Source: Streptomyces sp. NBC_01471 | GTDB taxonomy: Bacteria > Actinomycetota > Actinomycetes > Streptomycetales > Streptomycetaceae | Reading direction: 5' to 3' | Length of the DNA stretch: 64,000 nucleotides | Assembly (NCBI RefSeq): GCF_041438865.1 | Contig: NZ_CP109450.1 | Location: forward strand, 5,954,501 to 6,018,500 | In this document: positions 16,744 through 24,451 of the stretch, piece after piece | Position numbering within the stretch: position 1 is the first letter of the stretch | Layout of the letters: the number at the start of each line of letters is the position of its first letter | Notes under the pieces: model-generated | The model's input: the letters and a program-made list of their open reading frames with translations, nothing else | Database searches by the model: none | What the model was told of the DNA's origin: nothing | Translations under genes and position numbers: made by a program

Positions 16744-19700
16744 TCAGCCGGTGGCCACCGCGAAGACGTGCAGTACGCCGCCGTCCGTGGTGGAGGGCAG
16801 CGTCACGCTCGCCAGCTGCTTGCCGGCCTGGAGCGTGATCGGCGCGGTCGCGAAGACCTCCGTGCCGACCGGGTCCGTGCCGCCGCCCTGGACATCGCGG
16901 TACGCGGTGTGGACCGCGACCGTGTTGCCGAACGACGGCTTGTCCGCTCCGCCGCCCAGCGTCCAGTCGCTGAAGCCGATGTCCGCCTTCTGCGTGGTGC
17001 CGTCGGTGTACGTCAGCGTCGCCGTGCCGCTGGCCGAACCCTCCGCCGCGCTGCCCAGCAGGCCGAGCTTCGTGGCACCCCGCGCCGCCGGGACGTTCAG
17101 CACCTGCGGGGTGTCCCCGGCCACCTCGATGTTGTCGGGGTCACCGGCGGTCACCTTCGGCCAGGTGAAGTCGAAGCCGCCGGACGAGACCGTGCCGCCC
17201 GGCGCCGCGCCCGCGGCGGCCAGCGCCTTGCCCGAGTAACTCCATCCCTCGCCGTCGAAATTGGCCTGCGGGTTGTCGTCGTCGGTGGAGATGGCCGTGC
17301 TGTTCCGGTTCCAGAGCATGCTGTTCTTCGCCGCGACGGTCACGGCGACCGACGTCTTCGGAAGCTCCGTGCCGGTGGACGACTTCAGCGTGACCGGGAC
17401 CGTGTAGCGGCCCTCCGCCGTACCGGAGGCGGCCGACACGGAGAGCTTCGCGCTCACCGCACCGCCCGCCGGGACCGTGAAGTCGCCCTGCGCGGGCTCC
17501 ACCGTGACACCGGCCGGCGGCGTCGCCGTCCAGTGCACCGTGGTCGGCTTCTTCTCCAGCGTCTGCACCTTGACCGTGGTGTCCGCACCGGCCGAGCCGG
17601 GCTCGATCTTCAGCTGCTCGGGGGTGGCGCCGGTGAAGTACTTCACGCCGCCGCCCGGGAAGGACGGCGGGGCGTCGGCCGCCGCGCTGCCCCACGAGGT
17701 GTCCGCCTTGGCGCCCAGGGTGTAGTCGAGGGTGCCGCCGCGGGTGACCAGTGAGGCGGGGACCCAGGGCTTGCCGGATGTCCGGCCGTTGACCTTCAGG
17801 CCCTGGATGTAGGTGTTGTCCGCCGACGCGGCGGGAGCGTTGACCGTGATGGTCCGCCCGCGCCCGGTGTGCACCACCGCGTGCGGGAACAGGGGGGCCG
17901 ACAGTGTCATGTCGGCGCGGCTGGGGTTCTGCGGGTACATGCCGAGCGCCGAGAAGACGTACCAGGACGACATGGTCCCGGCGTCGTCGTTGCCGGGAAT
18001 GCCGCCCGGGGCGTCGGTCCACAGCTGGTCCATCTCCGCGCGGACGGTCTCCTGCGTCTTGTACGGGGCGCCCAGGTAGTCGTACAGATAGGGCGTGTTG
18101 ATGTCCGGCTCGTTGGTCGCGTCGTAGCGTGTGTCGTCCTTCGCCGAGAAGTCGAACTTGCCGTCCGGCGTGCGGAAGAAGGCGTCGAGCCGCTTCACCG
18201 CGGTGTCGTCGCCGCCCATCGCGGAGGCGAGGCCCGCCACGTCCGAGTACACCATCCAGGTGTAGCGGGCGCTGGTGCCCTCGACGAAGCCACTGCCGGT
18301 GCCGGGCGTGAAGGTGCCCGCCCAGGTGCCGTCCGCCTTGCGGTCGCGGATGTAGCCGCCCTGCGGGGTGGCGTTGGCGTCGAAGACGTTCGTCCAGTTC
18401 CCCGAGCGGTCCAGGAACTTCTTCGCGTCGGCGCTCTTCCCGGCCTGCCGGGACAGCTCGGAAAGACCGTAGTCGGCCGCCGCGTCCTCCAGCGTCTCGG
18501 CCGCGCCGCCCCAGCAGTGGCAGTTGTCGGACGGTACGTAACCGAGGTCCAGGTACTTGTCGAGCGCGGGGCGCTGGCCCACGCACTCGACGTTGCAGCC
18601 CGCGCTGTCCGAGTCGTTCGCCGTCGGTACGGTCGCCGCCTTGACCAGCGACTTCAGCGCGCCCTTGACGTCGAAGTCATGACCGCCGAACGCGTAGATC
18701 CCGGCGAGCGCGGCGTCGGACGGGTCGCCCGACATGACGCTCGTCTTGCCGTTCTCAAGCAGCCAGCGGTCCCACTCGCCGCCGCGCTGACCCGCGTAGT
18801 TGTAGAGCGACTGCGCGTAGTCGCTGCCCGCCCGGGGGTTGAGCAGCGTCATCAGCTGCACCTGGGCGCGGTACTGGTCCCAGCCGGAGAAGGTGCCGTA
18901 CTGAGCCTTCTGCCCCTTGGCCAGCCGGTGCGTCCTGCGGTCGGCGCCCAGATAGCGGCCGTCGGTGTCGCTGGTGAGCGTGGGCTCCAGCATGGAGTGG
19001 TAGAGCGCGGTGTAGAAGGTCGAGCGCTGGGCGTCGGTGCCGCCGCCCACCTCGACGGACTTCAGCACCTTGTTCCAGGCCCTGGCCGCCTGCGACTTCA
19101 CGGAGCCGAAGCTCTTGCGGGGCGCGTTCTCGGCACGGAGGTTGGCCTCGGCGTTCCGCGGGCTGACGTAGGAGACGGCGACCTTGGCCTGCGCCTTCGT
19201 GGTCCCGTCGGCGAAGGTGATGTACGCGCCCGAGCCCTTGCCCTCCACGGCGTTGCCGGACGAGCTGTAGCCCGTACCGCCGGATGCCGAGGTGGAGCCG
19301 GGGCTGACCGTGCTGTCCTTCCAGGTGCCGACCTTGGCGAAGGCCTTGTCGAAGTGCGCGGTGAAGTACAGCGTGTACAGGTCGTGCCGGTTGTTCGCGC
19401 TCTGCGGGCCGCAGAAGTTGCCCGCGGTGACGGAGCCCGTCACGGTCCGGGCCTTCTTGTCGATCTTCACGGTGGCGTCCGTGCTGCCGCTCTCCGAGTT
19501 CGAGGTGCGGAACAGCATGCTGGCGGGCTTGCCCTTGGGGAAGCCGAACTGCCCGGAGCCGGTCCGTGCCGTCGTGGTGAGCGCGGCGGACGCGCCGCTG
19601 TCCAGACCCACCTTGTAATAGCCGGGCGAGGCACTCTCGTTGGCGTGCGAGAAGGTGCTGGCGTACTTGGCGTCGGTGGTGTCCGCGCTGGGCGACGAGT

Positions 19701-20094
19701 CGACGTCACCCGTGTACGGCATGATCGGGATGTCGCCGTTCGCACCCGAGCAGCCCACCCCGTTGAGGTGGGTCAGGCTGAATCCGCGGATCTTCGTGGC
19801 GTCGTACTGATAGCCGCCGGGCGCGGGCGTGGAGACCTGCTTGCCCTTGGAGTTCTGCGGGCTCCAGGCCAGCATCCCGAAGGGCTGCACCGCGCCCGGG
19901 TAGGTGTTGCCCGCGTTGGCGGAACCGATCAGCGGGTGGACGTACGCCACCGGATCCTTCACGGTGCCGTGCGGGGATGCGGCCGAGGAGGGGGCGGCGG
20001 TGGCCGCCATCCCCAGGGCGGCCATGGTGGTCACCACGACGGAGCTGAGCGCTCTCGTCCCGGTGCGCGTCCGACGGTTGTGCGTGTCTGACAC
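16744..20094 (-). CDS. Secreted GH92 alpha-1,2-mannosidase
   Basis: An exported glycoside hydrolase family 92 enzyme of 1116 residues. GH92 members are calcium-dependent inverting exo-alpha-mannosidases that trim mannans and N-glycans. The signal peptide ends near APSSAAS. The N-terminal beta domain has YVHPLIGSANAGNTYPGAVQPFGM and GFSLTHLNGVGCSG; the catalytic barrel contains the hallmark NDDAGTMSSWYVFSALGMYP late in the domain. About 350 C-terminal residues form two further beta domains: one resembles the NPCBM-associated NEW3 type (VTVEPAQGDFTVPAGG), the last ends HVFAVATG. The GTG start has GAAGGGCAGGAAC before it, and a 12-base palindrome lies 85 bases upstream. Confidence 0.93.
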   Translation of the reverse strand: MSDTHNRRTRTGTRALSSVVVTTMAALGMAATAAPSSAASPHGTVKDPVAYVHPLIGSANAGNTYPGAVQPFGMLAWSPQNSKGKQVSTPAPGGYQYDATKIRGFSLTHLNGVGCSGANGDIPIMPYTGDVDSSPSADTTDAKYASTFSHANESASPGYYKVGLDSGASAALTTTARTGSGQFGFPKGKPASMLFRTSNSESGSTDATVKIDKKARTVTGSVTAGNFCGPQSANNRHDLYTLYFTAHFDKAFAKVGTWKDSTVSPGSTSASGGTGYSSSGNAVEGKGSGAYITFADGTTKAQAKVAVSYVSPRNAEANLRAENAPRKSFGSVKSQAARAWNKVLKSVEVGGGTDAQRSTFYTALYHSMLEPTLTSDTDGRYLGADRRTHRLAKGQKAQYGTFSGWDQYRAQVQLMTLLNPRAGSDYAQSLYNYAGQRGGEWDRWLLENGKTSVMSGDPSDAALAGIYAFGGHDFDVKGALKSLVKAATVPTANDSDSAGCNVECVGQRPALDKYLDLGYVPSDNCHCWGGAAETLEDAAADYGLSELSRQAGKSADAKKFLDRSGNWTNVFDANATPQGGYIRDRKADGTWAGTFTPGTGSGFVEGTSARYTWMVYSDVAGLASAMGGDDTAVKRLDAFFRTPDGKFDFSAKDDTRYDATNEPDINTPYLYDYLGAPYKTQETVRAEMDQLWTDAPGGIPGNDDAGTMSSWYVFSALGMYPQNPSRADMTLSAPLFPHAVVHTGRGRTITVNAPAASADNTYIQGLKVNGRTSGKPWVPASLVTRGGTLDYTLGAKADTSWGSAAADAPPSFPGGGVKYFTGATPEQLKIEPGSAGADTTVKVQTLEKKPTTVHWTATPPAGVTVEPAQGDFTVPAGGAVSAKLSVSAASGTAEGRYTVPVTLKSSTGTELPKTSVAVTVAAKNSMLWNRNSTAISTDDDNPQANFDGEGWSYSGKALAAAGAAPGGTVSSGGFDFTWPKVTAGDPDNIEVAGDTPQVLNVPAARGATKLGLLGSAAEGSASGTATLTYTDGTTQKADIGFSDWTLGGGADKPSFGNTVAVHTAYRDVQGGGTDPVGTEVFATAPITLQAGKQLASVTLPSTTDGGVLHVFAVATG

Positions 20095-20178
20095 CCGTTC
20101 CTGCCCTTCGTGTGTGACGGACGGCCAACGTGCCGGAAACGGGAGCGCCGTTGACCACTCCGGGGCGACGCGCCGTCA

Positions 20179-20190
20179 GACAACGTTGTC
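20179..20190. promoter_or_regulatory. LacI-type operator upstream of the GH92 gene
   Basis: GACAACGTTGTC is a perfect 12-base palindrome with the central CG typical of LacI-family operators, 85 bases before the GH92 start codon. It differs from the CTTGC-type motifs of the mal locus, so a different regulator is expected; none is encoded beside it. Confidence 0.6.
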
Positions 20191-20315
20191 AACGACGTGA
20201 GGATGCTCCTCCTGCCGGTCCGGGGTGTCAAGGCTCCGCGGACCGCGCGGGCCCGGCCCGATCCGGACGGAAAGCCCGGGAATGCCCTGGAGAGGCCTGG
20301 AAACCCTGGAGATCC

Positions 20316-21398
20316 CTAGAGGTCGAGGACCAGCCGCCCGCCCCGCGCCCGCGACACGCAGATCAGCATCGAGTCGCCCCGCTCTGCGTCCGTCAGCAGC
20401 TCGTCCCGGTGGTCTATCTCGCCTTCGACGACGCGCTGTTGGCAGGTCCCGCAGAATCCCTGCTCGCAGGAGTACGGCACGTTCGCCACCTCCGCGCGGA
20501 CGGCGGCCAGTACCGTCGCGCCGGGCGCGACCGTCACCGTCCGCCCGGAGCGGCGCAGTTCGACGTCGAAGCTCGCCGAGTCCGCCGTACCGGTCTGCGG
20601 TGCGAATCGTTCCAGATGGAGCGCGCCGCCGTCCGGGAGCGCCGCCGACACCGCTCCGAGCAGCCCTTCCGGGCCGCAGCAGTAGTACACGGTCCCCGGC
20701 GGGTCGGCCCCGAAATCGAGCTCCGGGTGGCCCAGTTCGTCCTGCGGGACCACCGTCACACGGCCGGCGTCACCGCCACCCAGCTCCACGGCCTCCGCCA
20801 GGAACGGCATCGAGGCGCGCGTACGCCCGCAGTACACCAGCCGCCACCGCGCGCCCGCCGCTTCGGCCGCCCGGAGCATCGGCAGGACCGGGGTGATCCC
20901 GATGCCGCCCGCGACGAAGACGTACGAGGCGGCTTCGACCAGCGGGAAGCGGTTGCGGGGCCCGCGGACCTCGATCTCCGCGCCCGCGTGGAGCTGTTCG
21001 TGGACCTCGCGGGAGCCGCCCCGGCCGTCCTCGATCAGCCGGGTGGCGACCGTGTACGCCTCCCGGTCGGCCGGGTCTCCGCACAGCGAGTACTGGCGGA
21101 CCAGACCGGACGGCAGCACCAGATCCAGATGGGCGCCCGGTGTCCAGGCGTCGAGCCGCTCGCCGGACGCGCTCTCCAGCCGGAGCCGCACCACGCCGTC
21201 GGCCTCCGGGGTGCGCTCGGTGATCAACAACCGCCGGCTGACCGTCCGGTGGCGGCCACGGCCGGAGACCGGGGTCTCCAGCGCGGGCAGTGGCCAGAGC
21301 GGGGACGCGGAGATGCGCCGGTGCAGGGCCCGCTTGGCCAGCAGGGCCGCGCCGGCGACCAGGACGACCGTACGGACGCGGGGCAGGGAAGGGCCCAT
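20316..21398 (-). CDS. Ferredoxin reductase with C-terminal 2Fe-2S domain (phthalate dioxygenase reductase type)
   Basis: A 360-residue electron-transfer flavoprotein. After a short hydrophobic N-terminal segment come an FAD/FMN-binding barrel (RQYSLCGDP), an NAD(P)H-binding domain (VFVAGGIGITPVLPMLRAA, YYCCGPEGLL) and a plant-type 2Fe-2S ferredoxin domain with CEQGFCGTCQ followed by a distal cysteine in MLICVSR. This order is that of class IA oxygenase reductases. It begins one base after the stop of the PF10118 gene, so the two are translationally coupled. It may feed electrons to that diiron-like protein or to an oxygenase encoded elsewhere. Confidence 0.9.
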   Translation of the reverse strand: MGPSLPRVRTVVLVAGAALLAKRALHRRISASPLWPLPALETPVSGRGRHRTVSRRLLITERTPEADGVVRLRLESASGERLDAWTPGAHLDLVLPSGLVRQYSLCGDPADREAYTVATRLIEDGRGGSREVHEQLHAGAEIEVRGPRNRFPLVEAASYVFVAGGIGITPVLPMLRAAEAAGARWRLVYCGRTRASMPFLAEAVELGGGDAGRVTVVPQDELGHPELDFGADPPGTVYYCCGPEGLLGAVSAALPDGGALHLERFAPQTGTADSASFDVELRRSGRTVTVAPGATVLAAVRAEVANVPYSCEQGFCGTCQQRVVEGEIDHRDELLTDAERGDSMLICVSRARGGRLVLDL

Positions 21399-21399
21399 C

Positions 21400-22314
21400 T
21401 CAGTGGGCTCCGTTCGCGGTGGGGTGGTCCGAGGGGGCGGAGTTCGCGGCGGGGGAGTTCGCCAGGTAGGCCACGGCCTGCGCTGTGCTGCCCTCCTGCG
21501 ACGGGTGGTACGTACGGCTCAGGTAGCCGGGTACGGACCGGGCGATGGCCCCGGTCGTGGGCAGCAGCCCCTGCTTGCCGCGCCGGTGGTACGCCCGCAG
21601 GGTCGCCCGGCCGTCCACCAGCAGCGGATCGTTCTCCATGAAGAACCGGACACCGCGCTGCCAGAGGAAGACCAGCGCGGAGAAGGCGGTCGCCCAGGTG
21701 CGGACCCTGCGGCGGTACCCGCCGTCGATGTGCTGGAAGACCTCGAAGGCGACCGACCGGTGCTCGACCTCCTCGGCGCCGTGCCACCGCAGCAGATCCA
21801 GCATGGTGGGGTCGGCCCCGCGCCGGTCGAGGGCCTCCGCGTTGAGCACCCAGTTCCCGAGGAACGCCGTGTAGTGCTCGATCGCGGCGATCGTCGCGAC
21901 CCGCTCCCTGAGCCACCAGCGGCTCGCCCGGCCGGGCGGCAGCGTCCGGTCGCCGAGCAGCTTCTCGAAGAGCCAGTCGACCTGGGCGGTGTACGGGGCC
22001 GGGTCGAGCCCCTGCGCCGCGAGATGGGGAAGCACGTCGTCGTGCGCCTGTGAGTGCATCGCCTCCTGGCCGATGAACCCGATGACGTCCTCGCGCAGCC
22101 GCTCGTCCCGGATCAGCGGCAGTACCTGCTTGTAGACGTGCACGAACCAGCGTTCCCCTGCCGGGAGCAGCAGATGCAGCACATTGATGGTGTGCGTGGT
22201 GAACGGGTCACCGGGCACCCAGTGCAGCGGGGTGTCCGCCCAGTCGAAGGAGACCTTGCGGGCCTTGAGTGCTATGTGCTCCGAAGCCACCGGGGCGGGC
22301 TGCGTATTAGACAT
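21400..22314 (-). CDS. PF10118-type metal-dependent hydrolase / ferritin-like protein
   Basis: A 304-residue helical protein of the family annotated as predicted metal-dependent hydrolase (PF10118). Two segments carry the probable metal ligands: GQEAMHSQAH and HGAEEVEHRSVAFEV, an ExxH-type arrangement reminiscent of diiron carboxylate proteins. ATG 22314 fits the start of homology. It is co-transcribed with the 2Fe-2S reductase, which follows after a single base, suggesting the pair acts as an oxidative enzyme plus reductase, possibly on hydrophobic substrates. The last 25 residues are low-complexity (Ser, Asn, Pro, Ala). Confidence 0.8.
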   Translation of the reverse strand: MSNTQPAPVASEHIALKARKVSFDWADTPLHWVPGDPFTTHTINVLHLLLPAGERWFVHVYKQVLPLIRDERLREDVIGFIGQEAMHSQAHDDVLPHLAAQGLDPAPYTAQVDWLFEKLLGDRTLPPGRASRWWLRERVATIAAIEHYTAFLGNWVLNAEALDRRGADPTMLDLLRWHGAEEVEHRSVAFEVFQHIDGGYRRRVRTWATAFSALVFLWQRGVRFFMENDPLLVDGRATLRAYHRRGKQGLLPTTGAIARSVPGYLSRTYHPSQEGSTAQAVAYLANSPAANSAPSDHPTANGAH

Positions 22315-22430
22315 GGCGTCAATGTACCGACGGGTACGCCCGAGGAACAGGCCCTTGCACGCAGCTGTTCGACCGGGCGCGGGCGCCGAGGCCGCAGCTG
22401 TCGGTCCCCGTTACCGCAGCGCTCTCCCGG

Positions 22431-24371
22431 TCACCGCAGTGCGCCGACGCGGGTCCCGTCCCCCAGCCGTCCGGTCAGCCGCGCCTTCGCCCCCTGCTTC
22501 GCGGGCACGGCGAGCAGCGGACCGGTCGCGCTGCCCGTCACCCCGCCCGTCGTGGCCAGCGAGGCGAACTGCGTACTGCCCGCCGCCAGCACGTACCACT
22601 GCCCGCCGCGCGACTTCCACAGCACTCCCGCGAGCACCCGCGGCTGCCGCTTCCCGCAGGCCGGTGAGTTCTCCGCGCGGGCCACCACCGTGTCGGGATC
22701 CGGCCGGGGCCCGTCGCCCGGCACCGGGGCCCGGAACTGCGCGAGCACCAGGCCCCCGGCGCCGCGCCAGGTCTCCGCGCGGGTGCAGACCCAGGCCGCC
22801 CGGCCGCCCTCCGCGGGCAGCTGCTGGGAGGCGAACTGCCAGGAGTTCACCGCGCGTACGCCGTGCGAGCGGACCGCGGGGAGCAGACAGGCGGTGTGCG
22901 CCCAGCCCGCCAGGTCCGCCGCGCCCCTCGCGTCGTGCGGACCGGTCGGCGGACCCGCGAGCAGCCGGGCCGGGGTCAGCTCACCCAGGTCGGTCAGCAG
23001 TCGGGCGCCCGAGCCGTCGCGCAGCGCGAGCGCGTTCCAGGAGGTGCAGGCGCGGGAGACACCGGGGCCCGGCACCGGGTCGGTGACGCCGTCGGCCGAG
23101 CGGGCCAGCGGCCGCGACCCGGCCGTCGGGGCGAGCAGGTCCCGCACACCGGCGCCGTGCACCCAGGGCGCCGTCAGATAGCGGACGTTGCCGTCGGTCC
23201 TGCCGACGACCACCGCGTCCGAAGCGGCCTCGTCCGCACCGTCCACCCGCGCGAAATCCAGTGCGGCGCCTCCGCCGCCGTCCTTCGCCTCGGCGTACCG
23301 CACCACCCGCAGACCGTCGTAGAACAGCACGACCACGGCGTCGTCCACCGTGCCCGCGTAGAGCAGTTGCGGCGCACCCATCGGCGGCCCGGCGGGCGTG
23401 CCCGGGGTCGCCGAGACCTGTACGGAATCGCCGGGGAGGGCCCAGACGGCGAGCGCGCGCCGCAGCAGCGCCGTGTCGCCCGTGCGGTCGCCGCGCACCG
23501 GCCACACGGAGAAGTCGGTACGGGCCGACGCGTGCCACGCGCTCCCCGCGACCCGGGTCAGCTTCGCGGGATTCAGGGCCTGTTCGGACACCGGATTGCC
23601 GGTGTGCGCGGGCGCCGCGGCCGGCCCGGAGCGCAGGCCGCCGTCCGGCAGCGCCAGCAGGGCCCCGCACACCAGAACGGCGGCCGCCGCGGCCAGCACG
23701 CCCCTGCCGCGGCGCCTGCGCCGCAGCAGGTCGGTCGGCCTGGCCTGGAGCGAGCAGGGGTCGAACGCGGCGGACGCGAGCAGCCCGTACTGCGCCGACG
23801 GCCCGTCCGCCCGGTCGAGCGCCGTCCGGGGGTCGGCCACTCCGGCGGCCTCCAGCACCCGCCGTACCCGGGTGTCGTCGAGCCCTTCGAGCCCGCGCAG
23901 CGCGTACGCCGCGCGGGCGGGTCCGGAGAGGGCGGAGAGCCGCTGGTCCAGGGCGAGTTCATCGGCGCCCCCGGACCGTGGGAAGAGCCGCAGCCCCCAG
24001 ACCTGGGGCAGCAGCGGCGGCAGCTGGGAGCGGCGGGGCCAGGCGTTCCACCGCCGGGGCCGTGCGACCTCCAGCGCCGCCGCGACCACCCGGCCCCGCA
24101 CATAGGCGTAGGCCGGGTCGCAGCCGTCCGCCCGGCGGGGCGACGGAAGGGACTCGGCCGCCCCGGACCGGCGTCCGCGCGGCAGCGCCCGCTGTGCGAG
24201 CGAGTGGGCGGTCAGCACCCGGCGGTTGCGGCCGAGCGAGGGCGGCAGGATCAGATACGCCAGCCGGACCAGCCGGGGGTAGTGCTCGACGAGCGCGGCC
24301 CCGGCCTGCCCGGCATCGACATCGGCAGCGGAGTCGGGCACGGAGCGGCGGGTGAGATCCTTTGACGGCAC
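22431..24371 (-). CDS. Sigma-factor-like domain fused to a membrane helix and extracytoplasmic domain (paralogue 1)
   Basis: A 646-residue protein of unassigned function. Residues 25-45 (ALVEHYPRLVRLAYLILPPSL) resemble region 2 of ECF sigma factors; about 150 residues later, ARAAYALRGLEGLDDTRVRRVL resembles region 4, though the HTH looks degenerate. A basic run (DLLRRRRRGRG) then leads into one helix near residues 224-243, and about 400 residues follow that should lie outside the membrane. This part has four cysteines (in ACTSW, HTACLL, WVCTR, SPACGK) that are conserved in the paralogue at 61806-63800. The GTG start lacks a clear ribosome site, so it may be leaderless or begin slightly downstream. 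No partner gene is obvious. Confidence 0.75.
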   Translation of the reverse strand: MPSKDLTRRSVPDSAADVDAGQAGAALVEHYPRLVRLAYLILPPSLGRNRRVLTAHSLAQRALPRGRRSGAAESLPSPRRADGCDPAYAYVRGRVVAAALEVARPRRWNAWPRRSQLPPLLPQVWGLRLFPRSGGADELALDQRLSALSGPARAAYALRGLEGLDDTRVRRVLEAAGVADPRTALDRADGPSAQYGLLASAAFDPCSLQARPTDLLRRRRRGRGVLAAAAAVLVCGALLALPDGGLRSGPAAAPAHTGNPVSEQALNPAKLTRVAGSAWHASARTDFSVWPVRGDRTGDTALLRRALAVWALPGDSVQVSATPGTPAGPPMGAPQLLYAGTVDDAVVVLFYDGLRVVRYAEAKDGGGGAALDFARVDGADEAASDAVVVGRTDGNVRYLTAPWVHGAGVRDLLAPTAGSRPLARSADGVTDPVPGPGVSRACTSWNALALRDGSGARLLTDLGELTPARLLAGPPTGPHDARGAADLAGWAHTACLLPAVRSHGVRAVNSWQFASQQLPAEGGRAAWVCTRAETWRGAGGLVLAQFRAPVPGDGPRPDPDTVVARAENSPACGKRQPRVLAGVLWKSRGGQWYVLAAGSTQFASLATTGGVTGSATGPLLAVPAKQGAKARLTGRLGDGTRVGALR

Positions 24372-24404
24372 ATTCAGCAGAACGAGCGAATGGTGGCATG
24401 GTCA

Positions 24405-24446
24405 CCCGGGGCCCCGCAGCTCCGTACACCGCGGCGGGGCCCGGGC
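24405..24446. terminator. Imperfect GC hairpin after the GH89 gene
   Basis: CCGGGGCCCCGC pairs with GCGGGGCCCGG, with a one-base bulge, in the short gap between the GH89 stop and the start of the downstream sigma-like gene on the same strand. It could end the GH89 transcript. Confidence 0.45.
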
Positions 24447-24451
24447 ACCGC

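Noticed and set aside
17869..20091. A 740-codon open frame antisense to the GH92 gene
   Set aside because: Same GC artefact; low-complexity Arg/Val/Gly composition and no ribosome site, while the opposite strand encodes a full GH92 enzyme.
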